Assembly: GCF_024362695.1 (NCBI RefSeq)
Contig: NC_065425.1
Location: forward strand, 10,483,001-10,547,000
DNA length: 64,000 bases
Reading direction: 5' to 3'
Source: Pectinophora gossypiella
Taxonomy: Eukaryota; Arthropoda; Insecta; Lepidoptera; Gelechiidae
Below are positions 51,645-63,446 of this stretch, piece by piece. The notes beneath the pieces were generated by a model. That model had not been told where the DNA came from and did no database searches. It worked only from the letters and a program-made list of their open reading frames with translations. Numbering within the stretch: the stretch's first letter is position 1; each line of letters starts with the position of its first letter. The translations under genes were made by a program, and so were the position numbers.

Positions 51645-52119
51645 CCTGTTTCAAATTCAAAAACATCTTTATTCAGTAGGTAACATAGTTACACTTTCAA
51701 TCGTCAATTTTTACATAACGAAAATCTCATCCGCCTAAAACTACTGCAACTACTCACAACCCGTATAGCCGGGGAAAAGAAGCTGCAAGAAAAACTTCAG
51801 CACAGGACCCTAGACGTTCTTTAAAAAAATGAACATAAAATATTGTTACACAATTGATAAATTTAGCTGCCTCATATCAGTTCTCAGACAGTTAATCACA
51901 TGCATTGATATCATCTAAATAATCACTAACTTTATAATAACCTTTTTTGTAAAGTTTATGTTTAACTACTGTCTTAAAACAGTTGAAAGGCAAATTCTGA
52001 ATGTCAATGGGAATCTTATTGTAAAAACGTATACATTGTCCCTTAAAATATTTAGTGATCTTATGTAATCGACTGACTTGTATCCCGAAGATGCAGGCAG
52101 AAGTGTATAGTACAAACAC
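51645..52119 (-). pseudogene. LINE-y2 reverse transcriptase C-terminus and 3' UTR
   Basis: The minus strand encodes IRFYNKIPIDIQNLPFN, then FKTVVKHKLYKKGYYKVSDYL, with stop at 51892-51894. A 3' UTR of about 245 nt follows, with CTTGCAGCTTCTTTTCCCCG and AATAAAGATGTTTTTGAATT. The ATG at 52119 is probably not a true start. The protein end resembles LINE-y1 but the 3' UTR is different. Confidence 0.75.
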
Positions 52120-52639
52120 CCAATCTTCGCCAGCTATTTTTAAGTTCCATGTAATGGTGAGAGCCTATTGGCTTTAACTGCTCTCATTCTAGCGCTTTAA
52201 CTAAAAAAAGACAAACTTTTTTACATAGTTCTTCGTGTTTCTCCCCCCAGTACAAATTAACGTAAGAAAAAGAACATTTGTGTTAAAATTTCAAGCTGGC
52301 TCCGGGCCAAAACACGATTTCAAACGAGGGAAAATAAATAACTAAGAATTTAACAAGAAAACCAAGTTATATTATTCAGATGCCACAATTGACCTCTATT
52401 CATTGCACTGGATAATAATATGCTTAAGGGTGTAAGGAACCTAGTCTAGTTCATATCCGTTACCTAGATGGCGTAGATATAGCGAATTTATTAGTCTTTT
52501 TCTCATTTCATTCATCATCATTCATTCATTCATTTCCTATTCATTCATCATTATCATTCATTCTGAGGCTTCATTTTATTTGTGCCTTAAGAGGTAGAGA
52601 TAATTTGTACGCGTATGTATGTCTATCTATATAGTAATA

Positions 52640-53950
52640 CTAGATGTCGCGTGGTTCGCTCGCAGCAAGCTGCTCGCGTGTCCTGTATTAGTTCGAAGCT
52701 TTGTATGGCGGCCATCTTGTTTTCGTGAAATCAAAAAAGTTCTAGGTGCTATAGTTTTGCCAGGCCGTAGGGTGTCTCCCTGATGCGGAGCAGTTTTCCA
52801 AGATGACGTTCCGATCACACCCCAATACATCATTTTTACCTCTGAGACATTTTCTGGAAAAACAAAAATTTGTATGGCGGCCATCTTGTTTTTCGGCCAT
52901 TTTGTTTTTTTTTTTCACTGGCAATATAATTTGACCAAGACTTTAATAGGCTTCGTGAAAACAAAAAAGTTCCAGGTGCGATAGTTTCGCCAGGCTGTAG
53001 GGTGTCTCCCTGATGCGGAGCAGCTTTCGAAGATCGAGAAGTATTTCCATACTCAACATGACATTACGATTAGACCCCCATACATTGTTTTTACCTCTAA
53101 GACATTTTTTTGGAAAAACAAAATTTTGTATGGCGGCCATCTTGTTTTTCCGCCATTTTGTTTTTTTTTTTCACTGGCGATAAAATTTGACCAAGACTTT
53201 AATAGGCTTCGTGAAAATAAAAAAGTTCCATGTGCGATAGTTTCGCCAGGCTGTAGGGTGTCTGCCTGATGCGGAGCAGCTTATGAAGATCGAAAAGTAT
53301 TTCCATACTCAACATGATGTTTCGATCACATTCTTCATACATCATTTTTACCCCCGAGGCATTTTCGGGAAAAACGAAAATTCTGTATGGCGGCCATCTT
53401 GTTTTACCGCCATTTTAGTTTTTTTTCACCGGAGATTGAATTTGACCAAGATTTAAATAGATTTCATGAAAACAAAAAAGTTCCAGGTGCGATAGGTTTG
53501 CCAGGCCGTAGGGTGTCTCCCTGATGCGGAGCAGTTTCTGAAGATGGAGAAGTATTTCCAAACTCACCAAGACGTTCCGATTACAACCCCATACACAGTT
53601 TTTACCAACGAAACATTTTCTGGAAAAACAAACTTTTGTATGGCGGCCATCTTGTTTTTCCGCCATTTTGATTTTTTTTCACCCACGATAAAATTTGACC
53701 AAGATTTTAATAGGTTTTGCGAAAAAAGAATCGTTCCAGGTGTGATAGTTTTGCCAGACTGTAGGGTGTCTCCCTGATGCGGAGCAGTTTTCCAAGATCT
53801 GGAAGTTTTCCCATACTCACCGGAAGATTTGGATCACATACCCCATACATCATTTTCACCCCCCGACGCTCCTTCTGGGAGAACAACCCTGTCAGTGAGT
53901 CAGTGAGTCAGTCAGTCAGTCAGTACATGGGTTTGTAGCTATATATAATA
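52640..53950 (+). repeat. tandem array, about 255-bp units
   Basis: TATGGCGGCCATCTTG recurs at 52704, 52873, 53129, 53386 and 53639. The last three spacings are 256, 257 and 253 bp; the first (169) reflects a deletion. Each unit also has GGTGTCTCCCTGATGCGGAG and AAATTTGACCAAGA. The array opens with CTAGATGTCGCGTGGTTCGC and closes with a (GTCA)n run and ATATATAATATAA. Non-coding. Confidence 0.92.
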
Positions 53951-54388
53951 TAATTATACGCTGAAAGTCTCTCTTGTCACGTAGGTCAGCTGGAAGAAAT
54001 CTCTTTGTTTAGAGATAAGCTTGCCTGTACTATCTGTTTTCTTTGTATGTTTCTTGTGTCTGTTTTATTGTGTACAAATAAATAAAGTTATAATGTCTTC
54101 TTCTTCTTCTTCCTAGCGTGAATCCCGCCGAAAAAAATAAAAAAATAAAGTTATAATGTATTTTCTTTAAATTATTGATTAAATATACATCTTCATACAA
54201 AAGTATTTACAAAGTTTCTGCATTTTATGTTACAAATAAACGTAAATAATCCTTTAGAAAACACCCGGTTTTTGGGACTTTCGGTGTATAATTTTCGGTG
54301 ACAATAGATGGCGTGAGTGTAGCCACATTATTCGGTGATGAAAATCACACTCCTAATTCTTATCTGTCAAATAGTATGTGTAGCCTGT

Positions 54389-54423
<35 letters not shown>

Positions 54424-54442
54424 TTGTCTGTGTGTGTCTGCG
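54389..54442 (+). repeat. (GT)n microsatellite
   Basis: GT run interrupted by CTTGTC near 54422. Confidence 0.93.
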
Positions 54443-54501
54443 GAACGGAAGACGATTGGGGCAACCACCGTTCTACACGCCCTATCTAATGTAATGAAGT
54501 C

Positions 54502-54543
54502 GATTACTCCACCGACAAGAGCGCAGCTCTTAAATAGAGAGCC
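54502..54543 (+). mobile_element. LINE-e 3' tail
   Basis: ATTACTCCACCGACAAGAGC then GCAGCTCTTAAATAGAGAG, the last bases of LINE-e only. Confidence 0.65.
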
Positions 54544-55048
54544 TGTCTAGTGTATTGTATGAAGGTCAGTGACAGCTCCCATTGTAAGTCCGTTTTAGTT
54601 TTAACGAATGTCTCATTCGGTTTTACTTCGTTTGTAAGTTAAATTATTTGTACATCTTTAACATTGCTTGAATTAACTTTCGGCCGAAGTGTTGCTCGAG
54701 TTTCTGAATTTTTACCACTATCATTCCCACAACCCCGGTATGAGGTGCCGTTCCTGAGATTTTTTTTTTTTTATATAGATTTTGTACTTTTTGATAATTA
54801 TATCTGTTTTATTCTTCTATATGGTATGATTCGTCTTTTGTTTTTTCTCTTCCATTTTCGCTGTCACCAAGATCGGTCGTTGAGTTTTTAAGTTATTTTA
54901 TTTTTGCTTTTCTTTCATGTATTTTCTTTTTCCTTGTATATATTTTCAGTAAAAGTGATATTCCTTTAGTTTTTCTTTTTATTTCCGCGCACCCGCTACC
55001 GAACATTTACACCGTTGTTGAAACTCTTCTATAGTAAAATAAAATATA

Positions 55049-55050
<2 letters not shown>

Positions 55051-55126
<76 letters not shown>
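55051..55126 (+). repeat. (AT)n microsatellite
   Basis: Uninterrupted TA/AT run of about 76 bp. Confidence 0.98.
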
Positions 55127-55129
<3 letters not shown>

Positions 55130-55135
55130 TGCTTT

Positions 55136-55349
55136 TCGTGATGCTTAGTTTGGTTAGGACATTTCAGGTTGATCACCTGATTGTCCTAAAGTAAGATGAT
55201 CCGTGCTTAGGAAGGCACGTTATGCCGTTGGCCCCTGATACTATTTACTGAGTTATGTCAGGGGCCTTGGGCGGCCCAATAATAACCCTGACACCAGGGT
55301 TTCTGAGGTTGGTATTCCACCTCACAACCCACACGATAGAAGAAGAATA
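55136..55349 (+). mobile_element. SINE-A, headless copy
   Basis: TTAGTTTGGTTAGGACATTT, TGATCACCTGATTGTCCTAA, central module, and the A tail with GAAGAAGAA. Starts at the end of the AT microsatellite. Confidence 0.85.
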
Positions 55350-55555
55350 ATTTAAAACTAAAATGTTGTTATAGTATACATATAAAACTTGTTTATTATT
55401 TATTTACTTTTACTTTTTTTGCGCGCTACGCTGCAGTAGTAGTAGTGTACTGTATCCTCTGCCGAAGGTTGTCTGGAAGAGATCGCTCTTAGCGATAAGG
55501 CCGCCTTTGTCCACCTTAGAATAAGTTTATCTTGTAAATGTTTTGCGAAGTGTAT

Positions 55556-55612
55556 AATAACATAAACTGCGTATACACGTCCCACTGCTAGGCACAGGCC
55601 TCCCCTCAACCC
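55556..55612 (-). mobile_element. SINE-B, extreme 3' end
   Basis: Minus strand GGGGAGGCCTGTGCCTAGCA then GTGGGACGTGTATACGCAG. Confidence 0.7.
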
Positions 55613-55673
55613 CCTGCGTCCCTCACTTTATTAAGTGTGTAATAAAGTGTTTTATTATTATTATATTTTGGGG

Positions 55674-56017
55674 TTACACAACAACAGCCTCCGTGGTCTA
55701 GTGGTTAGAGCGTTAGGCTCACGATCTGGAGGTCCGGGTTCGATTCCCGATGGGGACGTTGTCGAAATCACTTTGTGAGACTGTCCTTTGTTTGGTAAGG
55801 ACTTTTGAGGCTTGAATCGCCTGATTGTCCGAAAAAGTAAGATGATTCCGTGCTTCGGAGGGCACGTTAAACCGTTGGTCCCGGCTATTAGCCGTAAAAA
55901 CACCTCCACCAACCCGCAGTGGAGCAGCGTGGTGGAGTATGCTACATACCCCCTCCGGTTGATTCAGGGGAGGCCTGTGCCCAGCAGTGGGACGTATATA
56001 GGCTGTTTATGTTTATG
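55674..56017 (+). mobile_element. SINE-B, full length (344 bp), 10-bp duplication
   Basis: A-box-like TGGTCTAGTGGTTAGAG and B-box GGGTTCGATTCCCG in the head, GACTGTCCTTTGTTTGGTAA, central module, GGCTATTAGCCGTAAAAACA, tail GGCCTGTGCCCAGCAGTGGG and GTTTATG. TATTTTGGGG flanks it at 55664-55673 and 56018-56027. Best SINE-B reference in the window. Confidence 0.93.
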
Positions 56018-56339
56018 TATTTTGGGGTGGCCAACAGTAACGCACGCGGTATGAAATAGATTTTGTTATGGGGTGTCCAGGCTGCGTTCTCAACACAACC
56101 AAGTTTTACCCAATTTTTTGATGGTCCATCATACAACTACTCACTGGGGGTTCATCTAAATTTCCACCACAACTTCTATCCCAACTCACTGTCAGTTATA
56201 TTGACCCCTGGAGGGTATTTAAGGATTAAGTGATCTCCCAAAAATCGAGACACGTTTCAGGGTTGTCAATCTTGTGACCTTCCTCAAAGCGCGATTTAAT
56301 ATCGCACGGGTCTTCGATATTAGGGTCAAATTGTCAGTA

Positions 56340-56655
56340 TTCGACCATCGCCCTAGAATTATCCCGTTTCTCAGAGGGTCCGCTTACCTAACCTGAAGAT
56401 TTTACATATCCGGATTTTTACAGAAGCGACTGCCTGTCTTACCATCTAACCCGCAAAGGGAAACCAACCCAATACATACTCCGAAAATGCATTTCTCGGG
56501 AATATGGGTTTCCTTACGATGTTTTCCTTCACCGCTGGGCACGTGATAATCATTTAAGAACCTAGCATGAATTCGAAAACAAATTCGACAATCATTGATT
56601 TAGGCCTGTGCTGGATTCGAATCTGCGACCTCAAAATGAGAGTCAAGCGTTCTTT
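56340..56655 (-). mobile_element. SINE-D copy
   Basis: Plus-strand text GGGTCCGCTTACCTAACCTG, GAAACCAACCCAATACATAC, CACCGCTGGGCACGTGATAA and ATTCGAATCTGCGACCTC. On the minus strand this ends in a tRNA-like head. Confidence 0.78.
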
Positions 56656-57041
56656 CTTACGTAGACTTCTGGTCAAATAGTTAATTCCATTATGCAGCAT
56701 ATATACAATAAGGCACGTATGTAAAAAGACACTCCGAAAAAAAAAAAACTTTAATATTTAGGTTTTCGCCTACCCTATTCTAGACGTCGATTGTCGATAA
56801 TGCATAGCGCACGAATTGCATCGCGTTACGTGAAATCCACTGTGTTACCGAAACCCCGGACACGTTTCGGGATTGACAATCTTGAGGTCACTTGAGTGAT
56901 TTGTGCGTTTGCCGGGGGTTTTAATTGCAAAACGTAATTTGTGGTTTGTTTTGGTTCAAGTTCCGGGTATTGCGGGTAGCTCCGGGTACACAGCCGAATT
57001 TCAATTTGTTCACGAGTTCATGTAGATAACGAAGTACTAAT

Positions 57042-57427
57042 AATGGCCCCGATTCCTGCACACACCTCTTAATTTTATTTTAAGTTATACCCATCATTTT
57101 CTTATCCGCCGAAAAGGAAAGGGACGGATGATTGACATCTGTTAATTTTAAAATGAATGAGTGGATGAATGAATAATCCGAACGAATCAAAGAGGTATCT
57201 TATTGGTATGCAAACCCTTTGATTTGTGCTGTCAACTTAATTAGGTCGGGTTATTGATCAATGTAAAATTTTTAGGCGGTTGTTTTAGATTCGTGCCTAA
57301 AATTGACGTGTGATCCATAGATTTTATGCCTGTCGACTACCCGTCCCTTTCCTTTTCGGCGGGTAAGAAAATGACAGGTATAACATAAAATAAAATTAGA
57401 TGGTGTTTACAGGAATCAGCACCAATG
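57042..57427. mobile_element. MITE-N, longest copy
   Basis: AATGGCCCCGATTCCTGCAC to ACAGGAATCAGCACCAAT. The inverted arms with GAAAAGGAAAGGGACGG and CCGTCCCTTTCCTTTTCGGC are well preserved. Confidence 0.85.
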
Positions 57428-57689
57428 AGTATGCGTTTTTTGTTTCTTTCCTTTCCTTTTTTCTCTTCCTCCACTGGGTTCGGCCTCAATGTAACATTTT
57501 GGTATTTTAAGTTTATCTTTACGCGTTGGACCTGAGGACTTAACTCGAGTCGAGCATATCATACTGCCGACAAAATTAATACGATAAACCCCCTCTACCT
57601 TTGCCTCTACTCAACCTCACTGGAGTAACCTCGTGGTAAGGTTGAGGCGACCTCTAAGAATACTGATTTTGAGCTGATACTGAAAGAAA

Positions 57690-57830
57690 TGATTCAGATT
57701 ATGATTCCGAGTTAATTTCGAGTGGAATTTTTCGTCGCAAGATTCATGTTTTATGTGGTTTTTTTTATATTAAGTATTTTCAATTCTATACTTTTGCGAC
57801 GTTTTCGTTACGATGTTGCTAACACCCTGT
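57690..57830 (+). mobile_element. hairpin-P, 3'-truncated copy
   Basis: AATTTCGAGTGGAATTTTTC, CAATTCTATACTTTTGCGAC, then GTTTTCGTTACGATGTTGCT: most of the right arm is deleted. Confidence 0.65.
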
Positions 57831-58206
57831 ATAACGATTATATCCTGATTGGAGATAATGATGAAGTCTCTGGTGATATTTAATATATGAGTTGAAAAGC
57901 AGACGACACAAAACGGGCACAAAATCCGTTATACCACGAACAATACCAAAACTTTAACAATAAGTTCCAATCACAAAACTAGGCTACGGGTCATCCTAAT
58001 ACACTAACATCGACTTGTCCCATAAAGGACTTTCGGAACTAGATACATAAGAGAATAGCTGACTTGATTCTATTGACATCGTCTCTACGCAATGCAGAAT
58101 GAGTCTTGGATCTTTGCCAATTTCCTTGTTTCCATTGCTTAAGATAAATATATTGTGAGATTTGCTAGCTACTGTCGACACGTACAAAATACTCTTAATT
58201 ATAGAT

Positions 58207-58640
58207 TACTAGCTTTTGCCCGCGACTTCGTCCGCGTGGCGTGTTATAAAAGAGAGATCTTTGTGTGTGTGTGGGAGTGCATATCAAATTTCAAGCATGT
58301 AACTTATGCAGTTTAGATTTTTTCATACAATTTTTTTTCCCGCTAACTCCCGTTTCCGTGGGAATTTTGCAATATCCTGTTACAACTAAGCTTTAGGTTA
58401 ACTAAGGTACCTGCATGCCAAATTTCAAGCGTCTAACTTAAGCGGTTTAGATTTTTCATACAAAAGTATTTTCCCGCTAATTCCCGTTCCCGTGGGAATT
58501 CCGGGAATTCCTTTCTTAGTGCACCTCTACGGTACCTAAGCTACGTCCCTTCCAAATTTCAAGTGCCTACGTTTAGCCGATTAGGCTGTGCGTTGATATG
58601 TCAGTTAGTCAGTTTCTCATTTTATTATATATTTAGATTC
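58207..58640 (+). repeat. CGACTTCGTCCGCGTGG repeat with internal duplication
   Basis: Opens ACTAGCTTTTGCCCGCGACT then TCGTCCGCGTGG. Two imperfect internal units each contain AAATTTCAAGC, a CGGTTTAGATTTTTCATAC-like segment and CCCGTGGGAATT. It closes with GTCAGTTAGTCAG and TTATATATTTAGAT. The start and the GTCA-type end recall the tandem array at 52640. A short head of the same kind lies at 10246-10283. Confidence 0.65.
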
Positions 58641-58695
58641 TTTACCCGCGACTTCCTTCTCGAGATTACTTACTATTATAAATTCATACAAACTT

Positions 58696-58780
58696 CATAG
58701 ATTCCCACTCGCGTAGGGCAAACCAACGCAATACATGTTAGGTCACATACCTCCGAAAATGCATGTCCTTGGGATATAGA
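58696..58780 (-). mobile_element. SINE-D fragment
   Basis: AACCAACGCAATACATGTTA then GGTCACATACCTCCGAAAAT, part of the SINE-D body. Confidence 0.65.
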
Positions 58781-58794
58781 ATTTATTATTTACT

Positions 58795-58923
58795 ATTTAC
58801 TGATGTAAGTGAGTAATCGTTACATGAGCCATGTCAGGGGCCTTTGGCGGCTCAATCATAACCATGACACCAGGGTTGATGAGGCTGGTATTCCATCTCA
58901 CAACCCACACGATAAGAAGAAGG
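58795..58923 (+). mobile_element. SINE-A, 3' part
   Basis: CATGAGCCATGTCAGGGGCC, CACCAGGGTTGATGAGGCTG and the GAAGAAG end. Confidence 0.85.
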
Positions 58924-58984
58924 CTGAGGCCATAAGCAGTGGCGTAGCAGAGACAGATGACAGCGAGTGACATAGTAGGGTTGT

Positions 58985-59220
58985 CCCCGCAAGAATGAAT
59001 TAAAAGTTTTTTTTAAGAACGTCTAGGAATCTCTGCTGAAGTTTTTCTTGCAGTTAGTTTTCCCCGGGCTTACAGTATATAGGTTGTGAGCAGTTGCAGT
59101 AGTTTTAGGTGGATTAGACGTTCGGTAAATAAAAATGTTTATGTAAAAATTGACGATTCAAAAAGTAACTAAAACTAATTACCATAATAGAGATATTTTT
59201 GAGTTTTGAGTTTGAATAAC
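58985..59220 (+). mobile_element. LINE-y2 3' UTR
   Basis: TTTTTCTTGCAGTTAGTTTT, GTTTTAGGTGGATTAGACGT, AAAAATTGACGATT and a TTGAGTTTTGAGTTTGAAT end. Plus-strand counterpart of 51645-51890. Confidence 0.75.
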
Positions 59221-59424
59221 CGGAAAATATGAATTTGTTCTGTGATGTTTGTAACATTCCTATTTTTTTAATGCGTGAATGCTATCCATCATAGCTCTGT
59301 TCGGAGAACACGTGGCTTTCAACTTAGTGTGACGGGTTCGAATCCCAGTGAATTCCACTTTGAGTTCATGTTTGAATCAAAAATAATTGATTTCACGTTT
59401 TTTCCAGTATATCAGCCTGGTTAA

Positions 59425-59734
59425 TCATCATCATCATCATCAGCCCATTAACGTCCCCACTGCTGGGGCGCGGGCCTTCCCTATGGATGGATAGGGAGAT
59501 CGGGCCTTAAACCATCACGCGGGCCCAGTGCGGATTGATGGTTATTAACGACTGCTAATGCAGCCGGGACCAACGGCTTAACGTGCCTTCCGAAGCATGG
59601 AGGAGCTCGAGATGAAAACTTTTTTTTTTTTGTGGTTACCCATCCTATGACCGGCCTTTGCGAAAGTTGCTTAACATCAACAATCGCAGACCGCGTTTAC
59701 CGCTGCGCCACCGAGCTCCTCAATAAGCTCAATA
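59425..59734 (-). mobile_element. SINE-C, full length (310 bp), 12-bp duplication
   Basis: The minus strand reads GAGGAGCTCGGTGGCGCAGC, GATTGTTGATGTTAAGCAAC, GGATGGGTAACCAC, the central module, and the C tail ending in a GATGAT run. AGCCTGGTTAAT flanks it at 59413-59424 and 59735-59746. Second full copy that shows the 5S-like segment. Confidence 0.9.
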
Positions 59735-59746
59735 AGCCTGGTTAAT

Positions 59747-60588
59747 AGCAATATTTTATTTTTACGGATGTGTCACCCCGAGCTGGGTGTCACTCGAGGC
59801 GTGCCTCACCCCGCCCTAACTACACCCCTGGCCCTAAGTCCCTTAACAGTCCCTCGCGATCCCCTTGGGTTCTGCATAATCACCTATCTGAAGCGATAAT
59901 GTGTCGAAAGGTTGCAAAAATTCAGCTCGTCTATATTCTAGAGAGGTCTACGGGGAGTATAGTGTGTTACTGCCTAAATTGTAGCCGAGGGAGCGTTTAC
60001 ATGAGGCTGTTTAGTTGAACGACTACTTGCAGGGTTAAGTAGTTAAGTCAAGTGTTTTGTTAATGATTATTATTATTGCTCGTGGTTTATATGCTTGAGT
60101 TCAAATGTGTTAATGTTTCTTACAATAATGCTTATGTAGAGATAGGCAGATGAACCTGGCTCATAAATTTCTGGATTTTTTTCCGTAACTTATTGTAAAA
60201 TTTTGCCGGGGTACGGGACAAAATTTATGATTAAATCTAACTAATCTTAGGACAAAAAGATACATCTTTGGCTCAAATTGTTGTTGTTAATTTTTGTGGA
60301 CGGATTGTCGCATTGCTGTTCACAGTTATCCACTCGAAAGCAATATAAATCACAATTTTTTTTATATTTCGCGAAACTATATAGTAGATGACATAATAAG
60401 GTTGGTATATTATACGGCAGGGCAACCGAGCGACGCACGGCGCGAATTAAATCAAGGGCTTCCACCAATAGACGTTCGACGTCTATCTACGTAGACAGCA
60501 TTCCCTGCGTTTATTTAGCGGAGTTTCGATATAACTCGCGCTGCGCGTGGAGCGGCTGTCATGAAGATCTTGCAGGTCAGATTTTGTA
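59747..60588. other. stretch with no recognised gene
   Basis: Several short frames (up to 82 codons at 59770-60018) without motifs. The segment 60410-60550 is GC-richer (GCACGGCGCGAATTAAATCA), unassigned. Confidence 0.35.
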
Positions 60589-60883
60589 ATCTTCCTCATC
60601 AACCCTGGTGTCAGGGTCACTATTGACCCGCCAAAGGCCCCTGCCACGGCTCATGTAACTATTACTTACATCAGTAAGTACTAACCGGTACCAACGGCTT
60701 AACGTGCCTTCCGAAGCACGGATCATCTTACTTTCGGACAATCAGGTGATCAGCCTGTAATATTCTAACCAAACTAGGGACGCCACAAAGTATTTTTTTG
60801 TGATATGTCCCCACCCGGAATCGAACTCGGGACCACCGGGTCGTATGCCCAACGCTCAATCACTGGACCACGGAGGTCGTTGT
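60589..60883 (-). mobile_element. SINE-A, nearly full-length
   Basis: Minus strand: head GTCCAGTGATTGAGCGTTGG and CGAGTTCGATTCCGGGTGGG, CTAGTTTGGTTAGAATATTA, central module with GCTTCGGAAGGCACGTTAAG, and the A tail. The final GAAGAA run is short. Confidence 0.88.
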
Positions 60884-61162
60884 ATTTTGTAATTAAAAAC
60901 TCTTTGTGGCCAATGTAAAAAAAGGTTAAATTTGATGGATGTAGGGCAACTTAACTTCACAAGTAATAAACAGTGTAAACACAGCTCGGTCCCGTCAGGT
61001 ACTCGCCGATTTGTAAGAAATAGGGACGTGACGGTCATTTCATAGAAGGTCTCGGCCCAATAGGTATTGTAGCCGGCGAATAGAAAGAATTCTTGACATT
61101 ACTTCTGAGGAAACCCTTTGGTCCCACCTGTACGTTGTTCGGATATTTTTGATCAACATAGT

Positions 61163-61375
61163 ATAATCATAGAATAAGGAATACACACAGAACGGCAACT
61201 CTCCGCTCCCCGCCAGCGTCTGAGCAAAGTGTACCTCACCCCCGAACACAGTTAGACTTGAATCATATGGCGTCAGACGTCACACACACAGATGCGCGTG
61301 TACGATAACGTTAATGTGTGGTGTCTGTGTAAAACGAGGTTGTTTGTATGAAGTGTCCGAGGTGTGGTATAATGT
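61163..61375 (+). repeat. repeat-K copy
   Basis: CATAGAATAAGGAATACACA, GCCAGCGTCTGAGCAAAGTG, CACACAGATGCGCGTGTACG, GGTGTCTGTGTAAAACGAGG. Confidence 0.7.
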
Positions 61376-61426
61376 TGTATGGTAAGTACTCATACAAATC
61401 AACCTTGATTTGTTGTTAATATTGTG

Positions 61427-61572
61427 TACAGTTATGAGCAATATAATGTACCCATTTTATGACTCTGTCGCACTAACATCTTTGACATTTAGTGAGACTC
61501 ACAGTTCAATTTGTCAAAAAAGTTAATGTGACATGGTACCAAAGTGTATACATATTAATGCTGGTGACCGTA
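61427..61572 (-). mobile_element. MITE-F
   Basis: Complete copy, TACAGTTATGAGCAATATAA to GCTGGTGACCGTA, with TA ends. Confidence 0.85.
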
Positions 61573-61659
61573 CTGGAGAAAGTTCTTGCTAGTGTAGGCA
61601 AATAGCGAAACATAACGATATAATTATAATAACATCACGCGTGTGTCCCCAAAGAGGTG

Positions 61660-61782
61660 TACTGTCATGAGCAATATCATGTACCACTTTACAAACGTGT
61701 CGCACTATGTTATTTGACATTTAATGAGACTTACGGTTTTATTTGTCAAAAGAGTTAATGTGACATGGTTTCAAAGTGTATA
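61660..61782 (-). mobile_element. MITE-F, truncated
   Basis: TACTGTCATGAGCAATATCA through ATGGTTTCAAAGTGTATA. The last ~20 bases are replaced by a SINE-A fragment (61783-61825). Confidence 0.75.
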
Positions 61783-61825
61783 CTCAGCCTGTAATGTCCT
61801 AATCAAACTAGGGATCACAAATGAT
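61783..61825 (-). mobile_element. SINE-A internal fragment
   Basis: CAGCCTGTAATGTCCTAATC then AAACTAGGGATCACAAA, the segment just after the SINE-A head. Confidence 0.65.
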
Positions 61826-62194
61826 TGAGTGAGCGAATGAAAGAATTATATAAGACGGTTATCAAGCTGATTCCTAAACGTGTTTCGTTTCGTGACATTG
61901 CCAAGTTGATTTGCGAAACAGTTCAGATTGGGACCTAACGTGGATAGCAATAACAACTATTATGATACCATGACCCTGAAATCTATTTTTCGCACAAACT
62001 TCAAACGTAGATACGAAAATGATTTACAGCGTTATTTTTATTATCATCCGTTCGAAATTCGAATGGACAAACTTTCTGACTCATTTGCTATATTACATGT
62101 TATGTATCAACATTTTTTCTACTTTACCAGCTATTACGTAAACTGTAAAGCCTCGTTTACATTGGACAAGTAGTTGCGAGTGTAGAAGGTATAG

Positions 62195-62410
62195 AACATA
62201 CTCCACAACGCTGTTCCACTGCGGGTTAGGAGAGGCGTTTTTCGGCTAATAGCCGGGACGAACGGCTTAACGTGCCTTCCGAAGCACGGAATCATCTTAC
62301 TTTTTGAACAATCAGGAGATTAAAACCCTGCAATGTCCGGACAGTCTCACAAAGTGATTTAGACAATGTCCTCATCGGGACTCGACCCCGGACCTCCAAA
62401 TCGTGAGATC
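62195..62410 (-). mobile_element. SINE-B with 3' truncation
   Basis: Minus strand: GGACATTGTCTAAATCACTT, GACTGTCCGGACATTGCAGG, central module, GGCTATTAGCCGAAAAACGC, GTGGAACAGCGTTGTGGAGT. The head is partly lost. Confidence 0.8.
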
Positions 62411-62499
62411 TGTTAAAACATATACAAAGCACCTTATAAGGCTTAATTAAGAATGAAATTATGCAATCGATGGACATGTAACAGACAATCAGTTGCTAC

Positions 62500-62590
62500 T
62501 GTAAAAAACCGGACCTGTCAAATCTTCAGGTTAGGTAAGCGGACCCTGTAAAAAGCGGAATAATAGTAGGGGGATGATGATGATGAAACA
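62500..62590 (+). mobile_element. SINE-D 3' end
   Basis: AACCGGACCTGTCAAATCTT, CAGGTTAGGTAAGCGGACCC and a GATGATGATGATGA end in sense orientation. Confidence 0.7.
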
Positions 62591-62913
62591 CAGACTAAAC
62601 GAAAGGAATGATATAATCGCGCTCGCGTCTGCTCAGTCACTGTGCGCCAGCGCTTATTTATCGTTGTTTTCGGAAGCGAAGCCTTTATTGTCTTAAATAT
62701 CCTTTTTATTGATATAAATGCAAGTTACTTCTTGCAGTTTAGACCTCAAAACTGTAGGTAGATAAGGCATGATTTATTAATATCATCATTTTTGCGTTCC
62801 CGTTATCGTGTAAGTAAGTTTATTATTATAAATTCATGGTCTGACAAGTAACCATGAGAGCTCTGTTCGGAGAACGCAGGACATACATCGTAGCGTCCCA
62901 GATTCGAATCCCG

Positions 62914-63120
62914 TTTTTGACGTGACTTATTGGAGATTTGCCGCAGATGGTGTTAACTACTTGGCCGGACAAATGGGGAGCGCCGTTGGCTCTCACCCGG
63001 TACAAAATTTAAGACAACAGGCCTGAGGGTGTCTAATTCCGCTGGGCGCGAACCTCGACTCAGGGCGTCAGAGAGGAAGAATATTTGAAAGAAATAATCG
63101 ACCCTAGTGGGAAGATGGCT
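62914..63120 (+). repeat. repeat-G copy
   Basis: GACGTGACTTATTGGAGATT, GCCGCAGATGGTGTTAACTA, GGGCGCGAACCTCGACTCAG. Confidence 0.75.
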
Positions 63121-63446
63121 TACGGAAATATATTTACAAACATACATACATACAATTTTGCCATAAGAGATAGCAGAGGCACAAGTTATCAGTGAGGTAA
63201 TTGTAGTAAAATACGGAAGAACAGTAATCACACTTATTTATTCTGGTATCAATAAAATAACACTTAACTTGGTAAACACGTCCGATGTCGACAAGGTCCC
63301 CAACGCAAGAGAGCGTGTATCAATCCGTCCGATTTGACAACCCCATTCTTGTGTTGCCATTTATAGAAAAATGTCTTATAACTGTCGACGAACAATTCAG
63401 CCTAACATAATCAAAAGCCATTCCTAATATTCGAAAAAAAAAAACT

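Noticed and set aside
55674..55758. Possible tRNA gene (GGGTTCGATTCCCG)
   Set aside because: It is the head of a full-length SINE-B flanked by target duplications.
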